In this document: piece after piece, positions 51,835 to 61,267 of the stretch
How positions within the stretch are numbered: position 1 is the stretch's first letter
How the letters are laid out: every line of letters begins with the position of its first letter
From: JAQVEB01 sp028698105
GTDB taxonomy: Bacteria; Bacteroidota; Bacteroidia; Bacteroidales; Dysgonomonadaceae
Length of the DNA stretch: 61,347 nt
Direction of reading: 5' to 3'
Assembly (NCBI GenBank): GCA_964293155.1
Contig: CAXYYA010000020.1
Coordinates: 1-61,347 of the forward strand
Position numbers and translations under genes: made by a program
The notes under the pieces: model-generated
The model's database searches: none
Seen by the model: the letters and a program-made list of their open reading frames with translations, nothing else
What the model was told of the DNA's origin: nothing

Positions 51835-51875
51835 ATTTATTGTTTTTATTATTTATTCTCAGCAGCCAGGGGCTT

Positions 51876-51889
51876 TGTGTACGAACACA
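51876..51889. promoter_or_regulatory. Operator-like palindrome TGTGTACGAACACA
   Basis: Five-base arms (TGTGT / ACACA) are separated by ACGA. The site covers the expected transcription start of the kduI operon, just downstream of the -7 box, so a bound repressor would block initiation. The cognate regulator is not in the window. Confidence 0.4.
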
Positions 51890-51892
51890 GCA

Positions 51893-51900
51893 CAAAATTA
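51893..51900 (-). promoter_or_regulatory. -7 box TAATTTTG of the kduI uronate operon
   Basis: The minus strand reads TAATTTTG, with GTTG 20 nt upstream (51921-51924) as the -33 element. The kduI ATG is 58 nt downstream. Confidence 0.6.
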
Positions 51901-51935
51901 AGATTTTTTTTCAATATATCCAACACTTTTTGGAT

Positions 51936-54224
51936 TTAGAACGGATATCCGATGGCAAAATGAAAGGCAAAATCGCGCCTGAAACTGGGTCTGAAAATGG
52001 TCCATCGCTGTCCGGCAGGTAGGGCCGGATTATGTGCTTTCATACCGGTGTCGAAACGCAGGAGAAGAAATTTCAGGTCTATGCGTAGGCCTAAGCCATA
52101 CGATACGGCTATCTCTTTATAAAATTTGTTCCATTGGAAATACCCCCCTTGTTGAACGGTATAATTCTTGATCGTCCAGATATTTCCTGCATCAATATAG
52201 CCGGCGAGCTGAAAAAGTTTCGTTAACGTTCTGCGGTATTCTAAACTCATTTCCAGCTTAATATCGCCTGTTTTGTTCACGAAATCGTATCCCACGGAAT
52301 CGCGCGTGTAGCTGCCGGGACCCAACGATCGTGTGTTCCAACCCCTGATACTGTTGGCTCCGCCACCAAAATATCGTTTCTCGAAAGGTAGAACTTTCGA
52401 GTTTCCATACGGATAAGCAAGTCCGGCAGCAAAATGCCCTGCCAGCACATTTTTTTCGTCTATGGGGAAAGTTGAAGAAATGTCGAAATCGCCTTTCACA
52501 TACTCCGCATAGGGTATTCCCAGAATTTTCTTTTGCCCGTTCTCATTTGTCGTACTTCCTCCCAAGGTGGCAACCAAACGTGGCAGGTGTCCGGCAACCT
52601 CAATTCCGGTGCGAATCCTGAACGGATATTTGGGCAAGTTCTCGGATGCACTGTTTGAGTAGGAAACGTAATACGATGTTAACGCGATTAACTGCTCTTC
52701 ATAACTATAACGCAGAATGGGATTGCTGTTATCACTCAAATATTGATCTCTGAAAAGTTTTGATACCCATGGCATACGAACATAGTTAATATCAATGGGT
52801 TCAATAACATGAGTAAGTTTCCAATCGGAACTGGACCATTGCATACGCGATGTAAGGTTAAAGAACTGACGCAAATATTCCGGCCTTTTTTGGAAATTTG
52901 CTCCGATGGAGAATTCCGTGGATGCAGACGGCTGATCCTTTAATTTCTTCATTAACCAGGGCAGGAGCAATTGCGGAATGGAAAGGAAAACTTCCGATCC
53001 GTACTCATAAAAACTCTGATCCAACAAGTTGGAACTGTCGGAGGCGGTTATAAATTCGTATGCTCCATTTAAGCGAATGCGCAAACGCTCTCCTCCTTTG
53101 AATATATTTCTGTGCTCGTACGTAAGGTTGGTAGCCACACCCAAATCGCCTGCCGAGTTGGTACCATCTATCCCGAATTGCATGTAATGCAAATTACCGG
53201 GCGTTAAAGCGATACGCGTGTCGAGAAAGTTTGAATCGTTCCTGAAGGCCGGCGTTAAATTTATCATCGTCTGGCTCACGGAACCCAAATCATTCAACGA
53301 CGAATACGTTCGTTCCATCACCCGATCGGAATACAGTTTCCCGGGCCGGATGAATGTATTGTAATAAATTGCCTGCGGCAAGAGAAACTGTTCCCTTTCC
53401 GAAACTACGTTGATATCTTTATATTTAATCGTATCCAGCAGGTTATGCTTCGTACTGTCGTTCAAAATAGATGCATCTACACCGTTATATACGGTAACGT
53501 TTCCCATATAAAATTGCTGGTGTACTGTGCTGTCGGTGGGATTTTTCAATTCCAGCGTAAGGTCCACCTGATGCGTTCCGACTGTAGTATCGGCAAGGAA
53601 ATAGAAGAAATCTTTCGAAAAGTTGTAATACCCGTTGTTTCTCAATGTTTTGGTCATATTGATACGCCCATCTTCCAACACTTTCATATCGAAGATATCG
53701 TCTTCCTTAATGAAATTCAGGCGTTTCCTTTCGTTCAATATGTTGTGTATGGTGGTATCGGCGGAGCGGACGGTATCGCGATAATGCAGTATCCGGTACG
53801 GATCGTGTCCGGTTACGTTATAATCAACGTTCGCTTTCTTGTTTTTCCGTTCAACAACCGTATCTACTTCGGCATTCAGATAACCCCGGTTATTCATTTC
53901 CATACGGATCTGTTCTGCCGATACAGCCGTAAGTCTTTCACTGAATAAAACCGGAGGTTCTCCCCATTTTCTGAATCTTTTGCTTATCCACGTAGAGTCG
54001 TTCCCTGCCATATTATACATATGCAAACGAACTCTTCCGAGAACAGGAACGGATGCATTGGGCTTTTGCCTTAAAAAAGGTTTTAAGTCGGACTCTCCCA
54101 CCGTTTTTGTGTCGGTGTTGATCTTCACTTTATTCAACAGATAACTTCCTTGCGGAACTTGTTTCGTGGCATTGCAGGCGATCAAAAAGAAAGCAATAAC
54201 TATGTATGAGATATACTTTTTCAT
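51936..54224 (-). CDS. TamL: lipoprotein TamA/BamA-family outer-membrane translocation protein
   Basis: This 762-residue protein starts with a lipoprotein signal (MKKYISYIVIAFFLIAC), followed by POTRA-like domains (about 20-330) and a C-terminal 16-strand Omp85 beta-barrel. Barrel landmarks are KRYFGGGANSIRGWNTRSLGPGSY near residue 630 (the conserved L6 RGF/RGW loop) and the terminal Phe (FHFAIGYPF). A lipid-anchored Omp85 protein next to TamB is the TamL arrangement described for Bacteroidota. It serves outer-membrane protein or lipid transport. A GTG at 54236 overlapping the tamB stop is a possible alternative start. Confidence 0.88.
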   Translation of the reverse strand: MKKYISYIVIAFFLIACNATKQVPQGSYLLNKVKINTDTKTVGESDLKPFLRQKPNASVPVLGRVRLHMYNMAGNDSTWISKRFRKWGEPPVLFSERLTAVSAEQIRMEMNNRGYLNAEVDTVVERKNKKANVDYNVTGHDPYRILHYRDTVRSADTTIHNILNERKRLNFIKEDDIFDMKVLEDGRINMTKTLRNNGYYNFSKDFFYFLADTTVGTHQVDLTLELKNPTDSTVHQQFYMGNVTVYNGVDASILNDSTKHNLLDTIKYKDINVVSEREQFLLPQAIYYNTFIRPGKLYSDRVMERTYSSLNDLGSVSQTMINLTPAFRNDSNFLDTRIALTPGNLHYMQFGIDGTNSAGDLGVATNLTYEHRNIFKGGERLRIRLNGAYEFITASDSSNLLDQSFYEYGSEVFLSIPQLLLPWLMKKLKDQPSASTEFSIGANFQKRPEYLRQFFNLTSRMQWSSSDWKLTHVIEPIDINYVRMPWVSKLFRDQYLSDNSNPILRYSYEEQLIALTSYYVSYSNSASENLPKYPFRIRTGIEVAGHLPRLVATLGGSTTNENGQKKILGIPYAEYVKGDFDISSTFPIDEKNVLAGHFAAGLAYPYGNSKVLPFEKRYFGGGANSIRGWNTRSLGPGSYTRDSVGYDFVNKTGDIKLEMSLEYRRTLTKLFQLAGYIDAGNIWTIKNYTVQQGGYFQWNKFYKEIAVSYGLGLRIDLKFLLLRFDTGMKAHNPALPAGQRWTIFRPSFRRDFAFHFAIGYPF

Positions 54225-54235
54225 CTTGTTCGGCA

Positions 54236-57200
54236 CTAATTATTTTCGGTCTTCTTTCCTAAATTGAAATTGAACCTGAACAAATCCTTTAAGTCACGGG
54301 CTTCCTTGGTCACAATAATCCCCACACCTTGTGTGTAAGGGCTTCGGCGGTAGTATCGTTCGTTCGCGTGATTGTAGAAATGCAGCATAAGCCAGTTGTA
54401 TAACTTGTATTCGATATCAACCTCGCCCAGAAAAGCCTGTTGAGTGGCAAATGTATTGGCCTGGCCGTAACTCAAATTGGTCGAAATGCGCAACCGGTCG
54501 TCAAGCAATCGGGTGGAAACATCCACGCCCATCCGCACGTTGTCGAACGACCCGTTTTGTGTTTCCATATTCGTGCTGATGCTCCAGTTATCGTTCAACG
54601 CGCTGGAGAACAGCGCGTCTAACCCACGGGTCAGCGCATTGGCAGCGATGGAGGTGAACCTGTCGTTGTTCAACATCATATCCGGCGTGCCTTCGGCAGA
54701 ATAAAAGCTGCCGGTGGTTACCAGATAGGCAAATTGCCTTATGCGCGCTTCTTCCGTGCTGATGTAGTTCAATACCCGTTGTTTAACATCTTCCGAAGAT
54801 TCCGGCAATTCAATGTTGTATCGCAGGTTTATCTTCTCCAAATCGCCCTGGATTTCCAAAACCGCATCAACCGGAACGCGTGTTGTGGGCAGGTTTGCCG
54901 CCTTAAAGCTTTCGCTAAGGGTGGTCAGGTCGGCTTTCACCCGATTGTACGCCGTGATATTAAACCGGGTGTTTAACGGATCGCCTTCAAAGGTGAGGGT
55001 ACTTCCCTGACGCAACGTAAAATCCAACGCTTTAAGGCTTTGCAGACTATAATGGACGCTTCCGCCTTCGGCAATATAATCGCCATAGATGCGGATAGAT
55101 GGATCGGCTTTTGAATTATAGATTATATTCAAATCGCCGTTGCCGTTAATATCTATGGCATCGCCCGTGGTGGGATTGATCAAAACACCGATGTCCAGTT
55201 GCGGGTCAAGCTTCACGTCGCCCCGAATGTTGATGGGGATTCCCGAAGCCACAGTAGTATTTAGTTTGGTTTCGCCGTCGCGGTTTTTTCTTAGAAAAGA
55301 TAATGAATCAGTTTCCACGGGCGTGTTCACGAAGATCACCCCTTTGTATTGCGACGCCGTTGCCGTTTGCGGCAATTCGATCATCACGTTGGAGCGGCTG
55401 TCGTTCCACAGGTTCACACTTCCGTAGATTCCCTTGGGGCTTCCCGTAAGTTTCACGTCGCCGCTCAGTTTAAGGTTGCCGTAGGCAATCAGATCGGTAC
55501 GTTCCTCGTTGTTCAACAGCAGGAAATCATTTAGTTTGAGGTTGACCTGATACGTGAGATTTGAAAAATTGGTATGTGTGAGCGATACGTTAATGTTTGC
55601 CGTGTGCCCGTTATCATCTTTGATGATCAGATCGTTAAGCCCTACATTATCCGGATTTATCCGGATGGTATCCGATATGCTGTACGTGACGTTTGAATAG
55701 GCTACCTGCATGATGCCTTTATCCACGCCCAGCCAACCTTCGGTTACCGGTTCCGATAATTTTCCGGTAATTTTCATTTTGGAGTTCACCGTTCCTGACA
55801 GTTCGCTAAAAGCCGATACCGCAAAAGGCTGAACCCATGCCAGCGGCAACTCGTTGATCTCGATACCTAAATCCATCGGATTTGTGTTTCCTGCGGGAAC
55901 AAAACCTTTGACATCGAGATGTTTATGACCTTTGTTATCGAGAAAAGCGTTCAGGTTTATGCCCGATTTTGCTCTGTCCCAATCACCGTTTATGCGTAGT
56001 GTGCCAATGGTATCGTTGTATAATTTCACGTTGTCTATCCTGAAATCCTGCGTATGCAGAATGGGTTCCTGCAATGCCCGTTGCACCACGATCTCGCCGT
56101 TCAACAGCCCGTCTATATTCTGAATGTTCATTGCCGTGAGAACGGTTGACAACTGTGTATCGTTGAAGTAAAGACGGATGTTATCGTTTTCGTTTTTAGA
56201 CGCAACACCATCAATACCCAAAAGCAACATGCCGTTTTGCGACATTCCGAAGTTATCTACTTTTATGTAGTCTTTGGTCTGCATGATAGTGGCACGATGC
56301 ACGCTTATTGTTTTGTTGTTAAACAAAAAATCGGTGGGATGCACCAGGATATTTGTCTGCAACTCGTCGCGGTTGTCGCGGAGGAATCCCATGGATATTT
56401 TGAATTGTCCGTTGGCATTGGCCACATTGTTTTGCACATAAAAATTCAGGTTATTCATCACGGAATCCATGGAGGCACTGGTGTTCAACCGAGCGTTTAT
56501 GTAACCGTTGTCCTGCACCAGATAGGTGTTTGCGTTCACGCCGATGCCGCTTAAAACAGATGTACGCAGGTCTATTTTTGATTCGCGAATATCGTTTTTA
56601 CCAAACATCATACGTGGAATATGCGCATTCAGCGCAATCAGTTCATCGGCTGTCATGTCCACCTGTCCGGCGATGGTAGCCGGTTCCACGTTGTAAAACG
56701 GCAACGAAAACGCATACGAAAGGTCTTCGGTGTTCTTTAACTGAAAGTTGAAATTGAACCGGTTTAATCCTTCGGATAACTTCTTTTTCGGAGGCAGGGT
56801 TACAACGCTCGGCAAATGTTTGTTCAATGCCGTTTTTATTTCATCTCCGATGGTTGCGAAATGATAATCTCCGCTAATCTCACCTTCCAGAAACGAAGCC
56901 ATCAACTGAATTTTCTTTTCTCCTACGGAGTCGGCGCGTAGCGCCTGAACATAAATGGGGCCGGGGTTGTAAATAAAATTATCGTCGTACAACGAGGTGC
57001 TGTCCAACACCAGCGTTCCTGCCATATCGTCAATGGTTGAACCCGATAAGTGCCCGTCAATGCGTGCAGTGAGGTACGGGTTTTGCCAATTTTTACGCGT
57101 GAACAACGGCGTGAGGTAAAGTTTATCAATGGTTCCGGTAACATCTATTTTCTTTTGCGCGCCGAAGTTTAAATCGGCGTTCAGGTTCAACTTGTTTTGC

Positions 57201-58681
57201 TCCGTGTCGGTAGAAACACGCGCGGCAATATTTTTCCCGTTATACGACCCATCGAAATTGAGGTTGTTGTATCGGTAATTTTTGTATAACACGGAAGCAA
57301 CCTGTCCCCGGGCGTCAATGACGGGCATTAACCCTTTCTTGATCTGCACTTTAACGTTTGCGTTTAACGTGGCATCATCCACGCCGGCGCCCTCGCCGAT
57401 GATATTGGCCAGTTGCACGTTATCGGCGTTCACCGGCCCTTCAAAGATCATGTTGCTGAAATCCTTGTTTATGTTGCCGATCCCCGACAGCTTAACATCG
57501 CCTTGTGCAGTGCGCACCACGCCGTTATAATTAAACCGGCTGAGTTTCCCAACGGCTTTGAGCCGCAATTCCAGGTTTCCCAACGCGCGCAATTGCGCCG
57601 GGGAAACATAATTTTGCGGCCCGATGCGGATAAACGACTCCAGATCGTCGGGAGAAACCCTCAGGCTTTTCACATCAATATTGATATCGGAATCGTCGAA
57701 CTTACTGTAATCCGAAATGAGCCCGTTGATTTCCACGTGCGTATCTCTGCCGTAATCGGCTACGAGGTTGCGCACATCCACATACGGCAGCTTGCCTTCA
57801 AGATCGGCCTGAAACGAGAACGGTTTTTTGAGGTGCGTGAGCCGGGGCGAAAAAATGGCCGCGTCTTTGGTGTCTATCAAATCGCTTTTCGCGTTCAGGC
57901 TGAATTCTTTTGTATCGGTGTTGTATTGCGCCCGGGTAACTTTCAGACCGGAGTTGTTCAGGGTCAAATCAAGCCGGTCGCTCCACAGGTTGGTACCATC
58001 GGAGCGCACCATTCCCTGCAAATCGTCCACGGTAATTCCCGCATGCTCCCAAAAACTCAGCGTGCGAATATCGGCCTTCAGTTTTTTCATATCAATGGAA
58101 GGCGCTGCGGCGCGCAAATTCAGATTTCGCACATATAAATGATCGGGATTGAATTGTCCCGGCGTTTCCGGAGCCGACAGCACATTGTAGCGCAATGTTC
58201 CGTTCCTGAGCCGGATGTCGGCCAGATAAATCCCGAACGGATTGCTCGTTTTCTTTACTTTTACGCTATCGGATTTAAACGCATCTATCAGAAACTGAAA
58301 ATTATGTGGCGAGTTTTTATCTTTTCGGTCAACGTTGATCACGAAATTTTCCAGCTCTGCCGATTGCACATTCAGCTCCCGATGCAATAAATTCAGCATA
58401 TTGGCCCGCACGGTTATTTTTCCGGCATACACCAACGTGTCCTGCTTACGGTCTTCCAGATAAACGCCTTGCAACTCCACTCTATTGAAAAATTTGATGC
58501 GGATTTTATCTATAGACGCTTCGGTTTGCAGCTTGGGTTGTAATTTTTTCAGTGCAAAATCGGCGGCCGCTTTTTGTATTCCCGGAATGGTGAACGCCAC
58601 AAAAAGCAGGATATTCAACAGAATAACCGATAGAATGATGATTACAAATATTTTGACTACTTTTTTTATAATTTCAGGCAT
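54236..58681 (-). CDS. tamB: Translocation/assembly module TamB (AsmA/DUF490 family)
   Basis: At 1481 residues this is a long bridge-like envelope protein. The N-terminal segment (VVKIFVIIILSVILLNILLFVAFTIPGIQ) is an inner-membrane anchor. About 1200 residues of beta-taco repeats with Asn/Asp-rich turns follow. The C-terminal 400 residues match the DUF490 domain (DIGVLINPTTGDAIDINGNGDLNI, GDYIAEGGSVHYSLQ, TITLRQGSTLTF-like ALDFTLRQGSTLTFEGDP, and ISTNLSYGQANTF). TamB spans the periplasm and works with the Omp85 partner encoded right after it. Its stop abuts the tamL start. Confidence 0.93.
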   Translation of the reverse strand: MPEIIKKVVKIFVIIILSVILLNILLFVAFTIPGIQKAAADFALKKLQPKLQTEASIDKIRIKFFNRVELQGVYLEDRKQDTLVYAGKITVRANMLNLLHRELNVQSAELENFVINVDRKDKNSPHNFQFLIDAFKSDSVKVKKTSNPFGIYLADIRLRNGTLRYNVLSAPETPGQFNPDHLYVRNLNLRAAAPSIDMKKLKADIRTLSFWEHAGITVDDLQGMVRSDGTNLWSDRLDLTLNNSGLKVTRAQYNTDTKEFSLNAKSDLIDTKDAAIFSPRLTHLKKPFSFQADLEGKLPYVDVRNLVADYGRDTHVEINGLISDYSKFDDSDINIDVKSLRVSPDDLESFIRIGPQNYVSPAQLRALGNLELRLKAVGKLSRFNYNGVVRTAQGDVKLSGIGNINKDFSNMIFEGPVNADNVQLANIIGEGAGVDDATLNANVKVQIKKGLMPVIDARGQVASVLYKNYRYNNLNFDGSYNGKNIAARVSTDTEQNKLNLNADLNFGAQKKIDVTGTIDKLYLTPLFTRKNWQNPYLTARIDGHLSGSTIDDMAGTLVLDSTSLYDDNFIYNPGPIYVQALRADSVGEKKIQLMASFLEGEISGDYHFATIGDEIKTALNKHLPSVVTLPPKKKLSEGLNRFNFNFQLKNTEDLSYAFSLPFYNVEPATIAGQVDMTADELIALNAHIPRMMFGKNDIRESKIDLRTSVLSGIGVNANTYLVQDNGYINARLNTSASMDSVMNNLNFYVQNNVANANGQFKISMGFLRDNRDELQTNILVHPTDFLFNNKTISVHRATIMQTKDYIKVDNFGMSQNGMLLLGIDGVASKNENDNIRLYFNDTQLSTVLTAMNIQNIDGLLNGEIVVQRALQEPILHTQDFRIDNVKLYNDTIGTLRINGDWDRAKSGINLNAFLDNKGHKHLDVKGFVPAGNTNPMDLGIEINELPLAWVQPFAVSAFSELSGTVNSKMKITGKLSEPVTEGWLGVDKGIMQVAYSNVTYSISDTIRINPDNVGLNDLIIKDDNGHTANINVSLTHTNFSNLTYQVNLKLNDFLLLNNEERTDLIAYGNLKLSGDVKLTGSPKGIYGSVNLWNDSRSNVMIELPQTATASQYKGVIFVNTPVETDSLSFLRKNRDGETKLNTTVASGIPINIRGDVKLDPQLDIGVLINPTTGDAIDINGNGDLNIIYNSKADPSIRIYGDYIAEGGSVHYSLQSLKALDFTLRQGSTLTFEGDPLNTRFNITAYNRVKADLTTLSESFKAANLPTTRVPVDAVLEIQGDLEKINLRYNIELPESSEDVKQRVLNYISTEEARIRQFAYLVTTGSFYSAEGTPDMMLNNDRFTSIAANALTRGLDALFSSALNDNWSISTNMETQNGSFDNVRMGVDVSTRLLDDRLRISTNLSYGQANTFATQQAFLGEVDIEYKLYNWLMLHFYNHANERYYRRSPYTQGVGIIVTKEARDLKDLFRFNFNLGKKTENN

Positions 58682-58720
58682 TAAAAAGTGTGACCCTTTG
58701 TTTCAGTATGCAATAATACG

Positions 58721-58758
58721 AAAAATTCCGTCAATGCTTTACCGATAACGGACTTTTT
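58721..58758 (-). terminator. Intrinsic terminator between queA and tamB
   Basis: On the minus strand a TCCGT / ACGGA stem is extended by flanking A- and T-runs (AAAAAGTCCGT ... ACGGAATTTTT) about 45 nt after the queA stop. A weak -7-like TATTATTG for tamB follows it. Confidence 0.55.
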
Positions 58759-58801
58759 AACGAATTATTGGTTTAATTTTTGAATAAGTAACAGCTATTT
58801 G

Positions 58802-60037
58802 TTAGCCCGGAGGTTTCTTCCATAACAGCGAACTGTCGCCGTAGCTCAAAAAACGGAACGCGTGCGTAAGTGCGTAATCGTAAATCTTGCGCCAATCCTC
58901 GCCCGCGAAAGCGGCGATCAGCAACAACAACGTGCTCTGCGGCTGATGAAAATTGGTGATCATGGCGTCGGCAAAACGAAATTCATATCCCGGCAGGATA
59001 ATGATTTGTGTGGCAGAGATCAGGCGGTCGGTTTGATTCCGGTCGAGGTAGTCGAGAATGCTTTTAAGCGCCTGTTTCGGAGAAATTTCACGGGCAGTTT
59101 CGTAAGGCTCCCATTGCGATACGACAAGCTCGTGCGGCTGCGCCTGCGGATTATCGTGCAACTTGCAGCCGATAAAGTAAAGGCTCTCAACGGTTCGCAT
59201 GGAGGTGGTTCCCACCACGATAAGCGGTTTGTCGTTTTCGTACAACGCTTGCAGCATCTCACGCGAAACGGAGATAAATTCCGTGTGCATGTCGTGTCCG
59301 CCAATGGTTTCGGTTTTCACCGGCCGAAACGTGCCTGCGCCCACGTGCAGAGTTACCTCGGTTGTTTTTATTCCCTTATCGTGCAAATCGTCCATCACTT
59401 TACCGGTGAAATGCAACCCCGCCGTGGGCGCAGCCACCGAACCTTCCACGCGCGAATACACGGTTTGGTACGTTTCATCGTCTTTGGCTTCCGAAGGGCG
59501 GTTCAGGTAAGGCGGGATGGGCAATTTACCCGCTCTTTCCAGCAATTCCGAGAACGTGAACGCCGCATCGTTCCACGAGAACTCCACCACAGTATCGTTC
59601 TCCGGCGAAACTTTTTTTACAGCCGACAGAACCACTTCGCCGTTTTCGTGCGCGATGCGCATCGTCAAAGCGCCGCTTTTCCACCGTTTTGCGTTGCCTA
59701 TCATGCAATGCCATGAGCATGTTGCGTGTTGCGCGAAATTTACCGCGTAATCCGACGGTTCTGCTGGCGAAAGACAAAAAACTTCGATCTGCGCTCCTGT
59801 TTCTTTGATGAAAAGCAGCCGGGCATGGATCACCCGCGTGTTGTTGAAAACCATCAGACTCCCTTCGGGAATAAATTCAGTTAAACGAAAAAATTCCGAA
59901 GAGGAAATATTGCCGTTTTCGTACAGCAACAATTTCGACCTGTCGCGCCCCTCAAGCGGGTATTTGGCTATTTTTTCATCGGGAAGGATATACGTGAAAT
60001 CCGTTATCCGGAGTTGTTCCGTTTCGTTTTTTTTCAT
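58802..60037 (-). CDS. queA: S-adenosylmethionine:tRNA ribosyltransferase-isomerase
   Basis: This 411-residue enzyme transfers and isomerises the ribosyl part of SAM onto preQ1 in tRNA to form epoxyqueuosine. Motifs include ITDFTYILPDEKIAKYPLEGRDRSKLL, MVFNNTRVIHARL, SVAAPTAGLHFT, TLHVGAGTFRPVK, MHTEFI and ITNFHQPQSTLLLLIAAFAG. The protein is longer than the E. coli enzyme (356) because of an insertion after residue 90, as is common in Bacteroidota. It is probably monocistronic, with a -7 box upstream and a hairpin before tamB. Confidence 0.95.
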   Translation of the reverse strand: MKKNETEQLRITDFTYILPDEKIAKYPLEGRDRSKLLLYENGNISSSEFFRLTEFIPEGSLMVFNNTRVIHARLLFIKETGAQIEVFCLSPAEPSDYAVNFAQHATCSWHCMIGNAKRWKSGALTMRIAHENGEVVLSAVKKVSPENDTVVEFSWNDAAFTFSELLERAGKLPIPPYLNRPSEAKDDETYQTVYSRVEGSVAAPTAGLHFTGKVMDDLHDKGIKTTEVTLHVGAGTFRPVKTETIGGHDMHTEFISVSREMLQALYENDKPLIVVGTTSMRTVESLYFIGCKLHDNPQAQPHELVVSQWEPYETAREISPKQALKSILDYLDRNQTDRLISATQIIILPGYEFRFADAMITNFHQPQSTLLLLIAAFAGEDWRKIYDYALTHAFRFLSYGDSSLLWKKPPG

Positions 60038-60089
60038 TTTTTAGCTTTCTCAACGCGGATATTTTCCGCCAAATATTGCATTTTTTCGA

Positions 60090-60097
60090 CAAAATTA
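60090..60097 (-). promoter_or_regulatory. -7 box TAATTTTG for queA
   Basis: The minus strand reads TAATTTTG 53 nt upstream of the queA ATG. Two bases away, on the plus strand, CATCTTTG (60100-60107) is a one-mismatch -7 box that could serve the DUF2027-Smr gene. Confidence 0.5.
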
Positions 60098-60199
60098 GTC
60101 ATCTTTGCAATCAAGTCAAAAAAAATAGAACACCCGGACAAACCATTTTGTCTTTTTTATATCTAATTTATCAGGTATTTCTAAAATAGAGGTGAAAAA

Positions 60200-61267
60200 A
60201 TGGCAGAATTACACGTAGGCGATACCGTGCGCTTTTTAAGCACTGTGGGCGGCGGAAAAGTAAAAGGATTTCAAAGCAAACAAATTGTAATTGTGGAAGA
60301 TGAGCACGGTTTCGATGTGCCTGTCCTTGCTTCGGAATGCGTGGTGGTAGAGACTGCCGGAAACATCAAACTGGCTGATTCTGAGGCACCACCTCAAGAG
60401 GAGCCGAAAAAAAACGTTCCCAAAACGGTTCCCGTTATCGAAAAAAACAACGAACCCGAAGAGACGCCCGAAGGAGAAAAAATTACCACCTGCCTCGCCT
60501 ATCTGCCCAACAATTTAAAAAACCTGACTACCACCGGTTACGAGTGTTACTTTGTAAACGACAGCAATTACTACCTGTATTTCAATTATATGAGCAGGGA
60601 AAACAACGCATGGCGCAGCCGTTACAACGGACTTATTGAACCGAACACCAAAATATTCCTCGACGAATTCGATAAATCGCAACTCAACGAAATAGAAAAA
60701 GTGTGCGTGCAATTCACGGCCTTTAAACACAACAAACCCTACGGGTTTAAAAATCCCGTTTCGGTGGAATTGCGCATTGACACGGTGAAGTTCTACAAGC
60801 TACACACCTTTCGCGAGAACGATTATTTCGACGAAAACGCGCTGGTGTACTATATTACCCGCAACGATATTCCGGAACGCGACATGCTTGTTTCCGCCGG
60901 CGATCTGGAACAGTCCATGAAAGAAAAATCGCGGCTCGACAATCCCCGGCCACGCGTGCAACGCATAGAACGGAAAGACAAAAATCCCGTTCTCGAAGTT
61001 GATCTGCACATCAACCAGTTGCTGGAAACCACCGCAGGCATGTCCAACGCCGATATGCTGGAATATCAACTGAAAAAATTCAACGAAGTGATGCAGGATA
61101 ACCTGCGCAACAAAAACAAAAAGATCGTGTTTATACACGGCAAAGGCGACGGTGTGTTAAAAAACGCGCTACTGAAGGAATTGAAAAACAGCTATAAACG
61201 TTGTTTCGTGCAAGATGCTTCGTTTCAGGAATACGGTTACGGGGCTACGATGGTGACGATTAAGTGA
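60200..61267 (+). CDS. DUF2027 and Smr-domain protein
   Basis: This 355-residue cytoplasmic protein has a DUF2027 region with a small beta-barrel start (MAELHVGDTVRFLSTVGGGKVKGFQSKQIVIVED), then an acidic/proline-rich linker (about 65-95), a beta-rich middle domain and a C-terminal Smr domain (about 270-355). The Smr landmarks are LEVDLHINQLL, the catalytic-type IHGKGDGVLKNALLKELK and the terminal Gly-rich YGYGATMVTIK. Smr domains are nucleic-acid-binding nucleases or nicking modules (MutS2/SMR); a role in RNA or DNA repair is plausible but unproven. A real Shine-Dalgarno-like AGAGGTG lies 8 nt before the ATG. The stop codon is the first part of a tandem repeat. Confidence 0.9.
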   Translation: MAELHVGDTVRFLSTVGGGKVKGFQSKQIVIVEDEHGFDVPVLASECVVVETAGNIKLADSEAPPQEEPKKNVPKTVPVIEKNNEPEETPEGEKITTCLAYLPNNLKNLTTTGYECYFVNDSNYYLYFNYMSRENNAWRSRYNGLIEPNTKIFLDEFDKSQLNEIEKVCVQFTAFKHNKPYGFKNPVSVELRIDTVKFYKLHTFRENDYFDENALVYYITRNDIPERDMLVSAGDLEQSMKEKSRLDNPRPRVQRIERKDKNPVLEVDLHINQLLETTAGMSNADMLEYQLKKFNEVMQDNLRNKNKKIVFIHGKGDGVLKNALLKELKNSYKRCFVQDASFQEYGYGATMVTIK

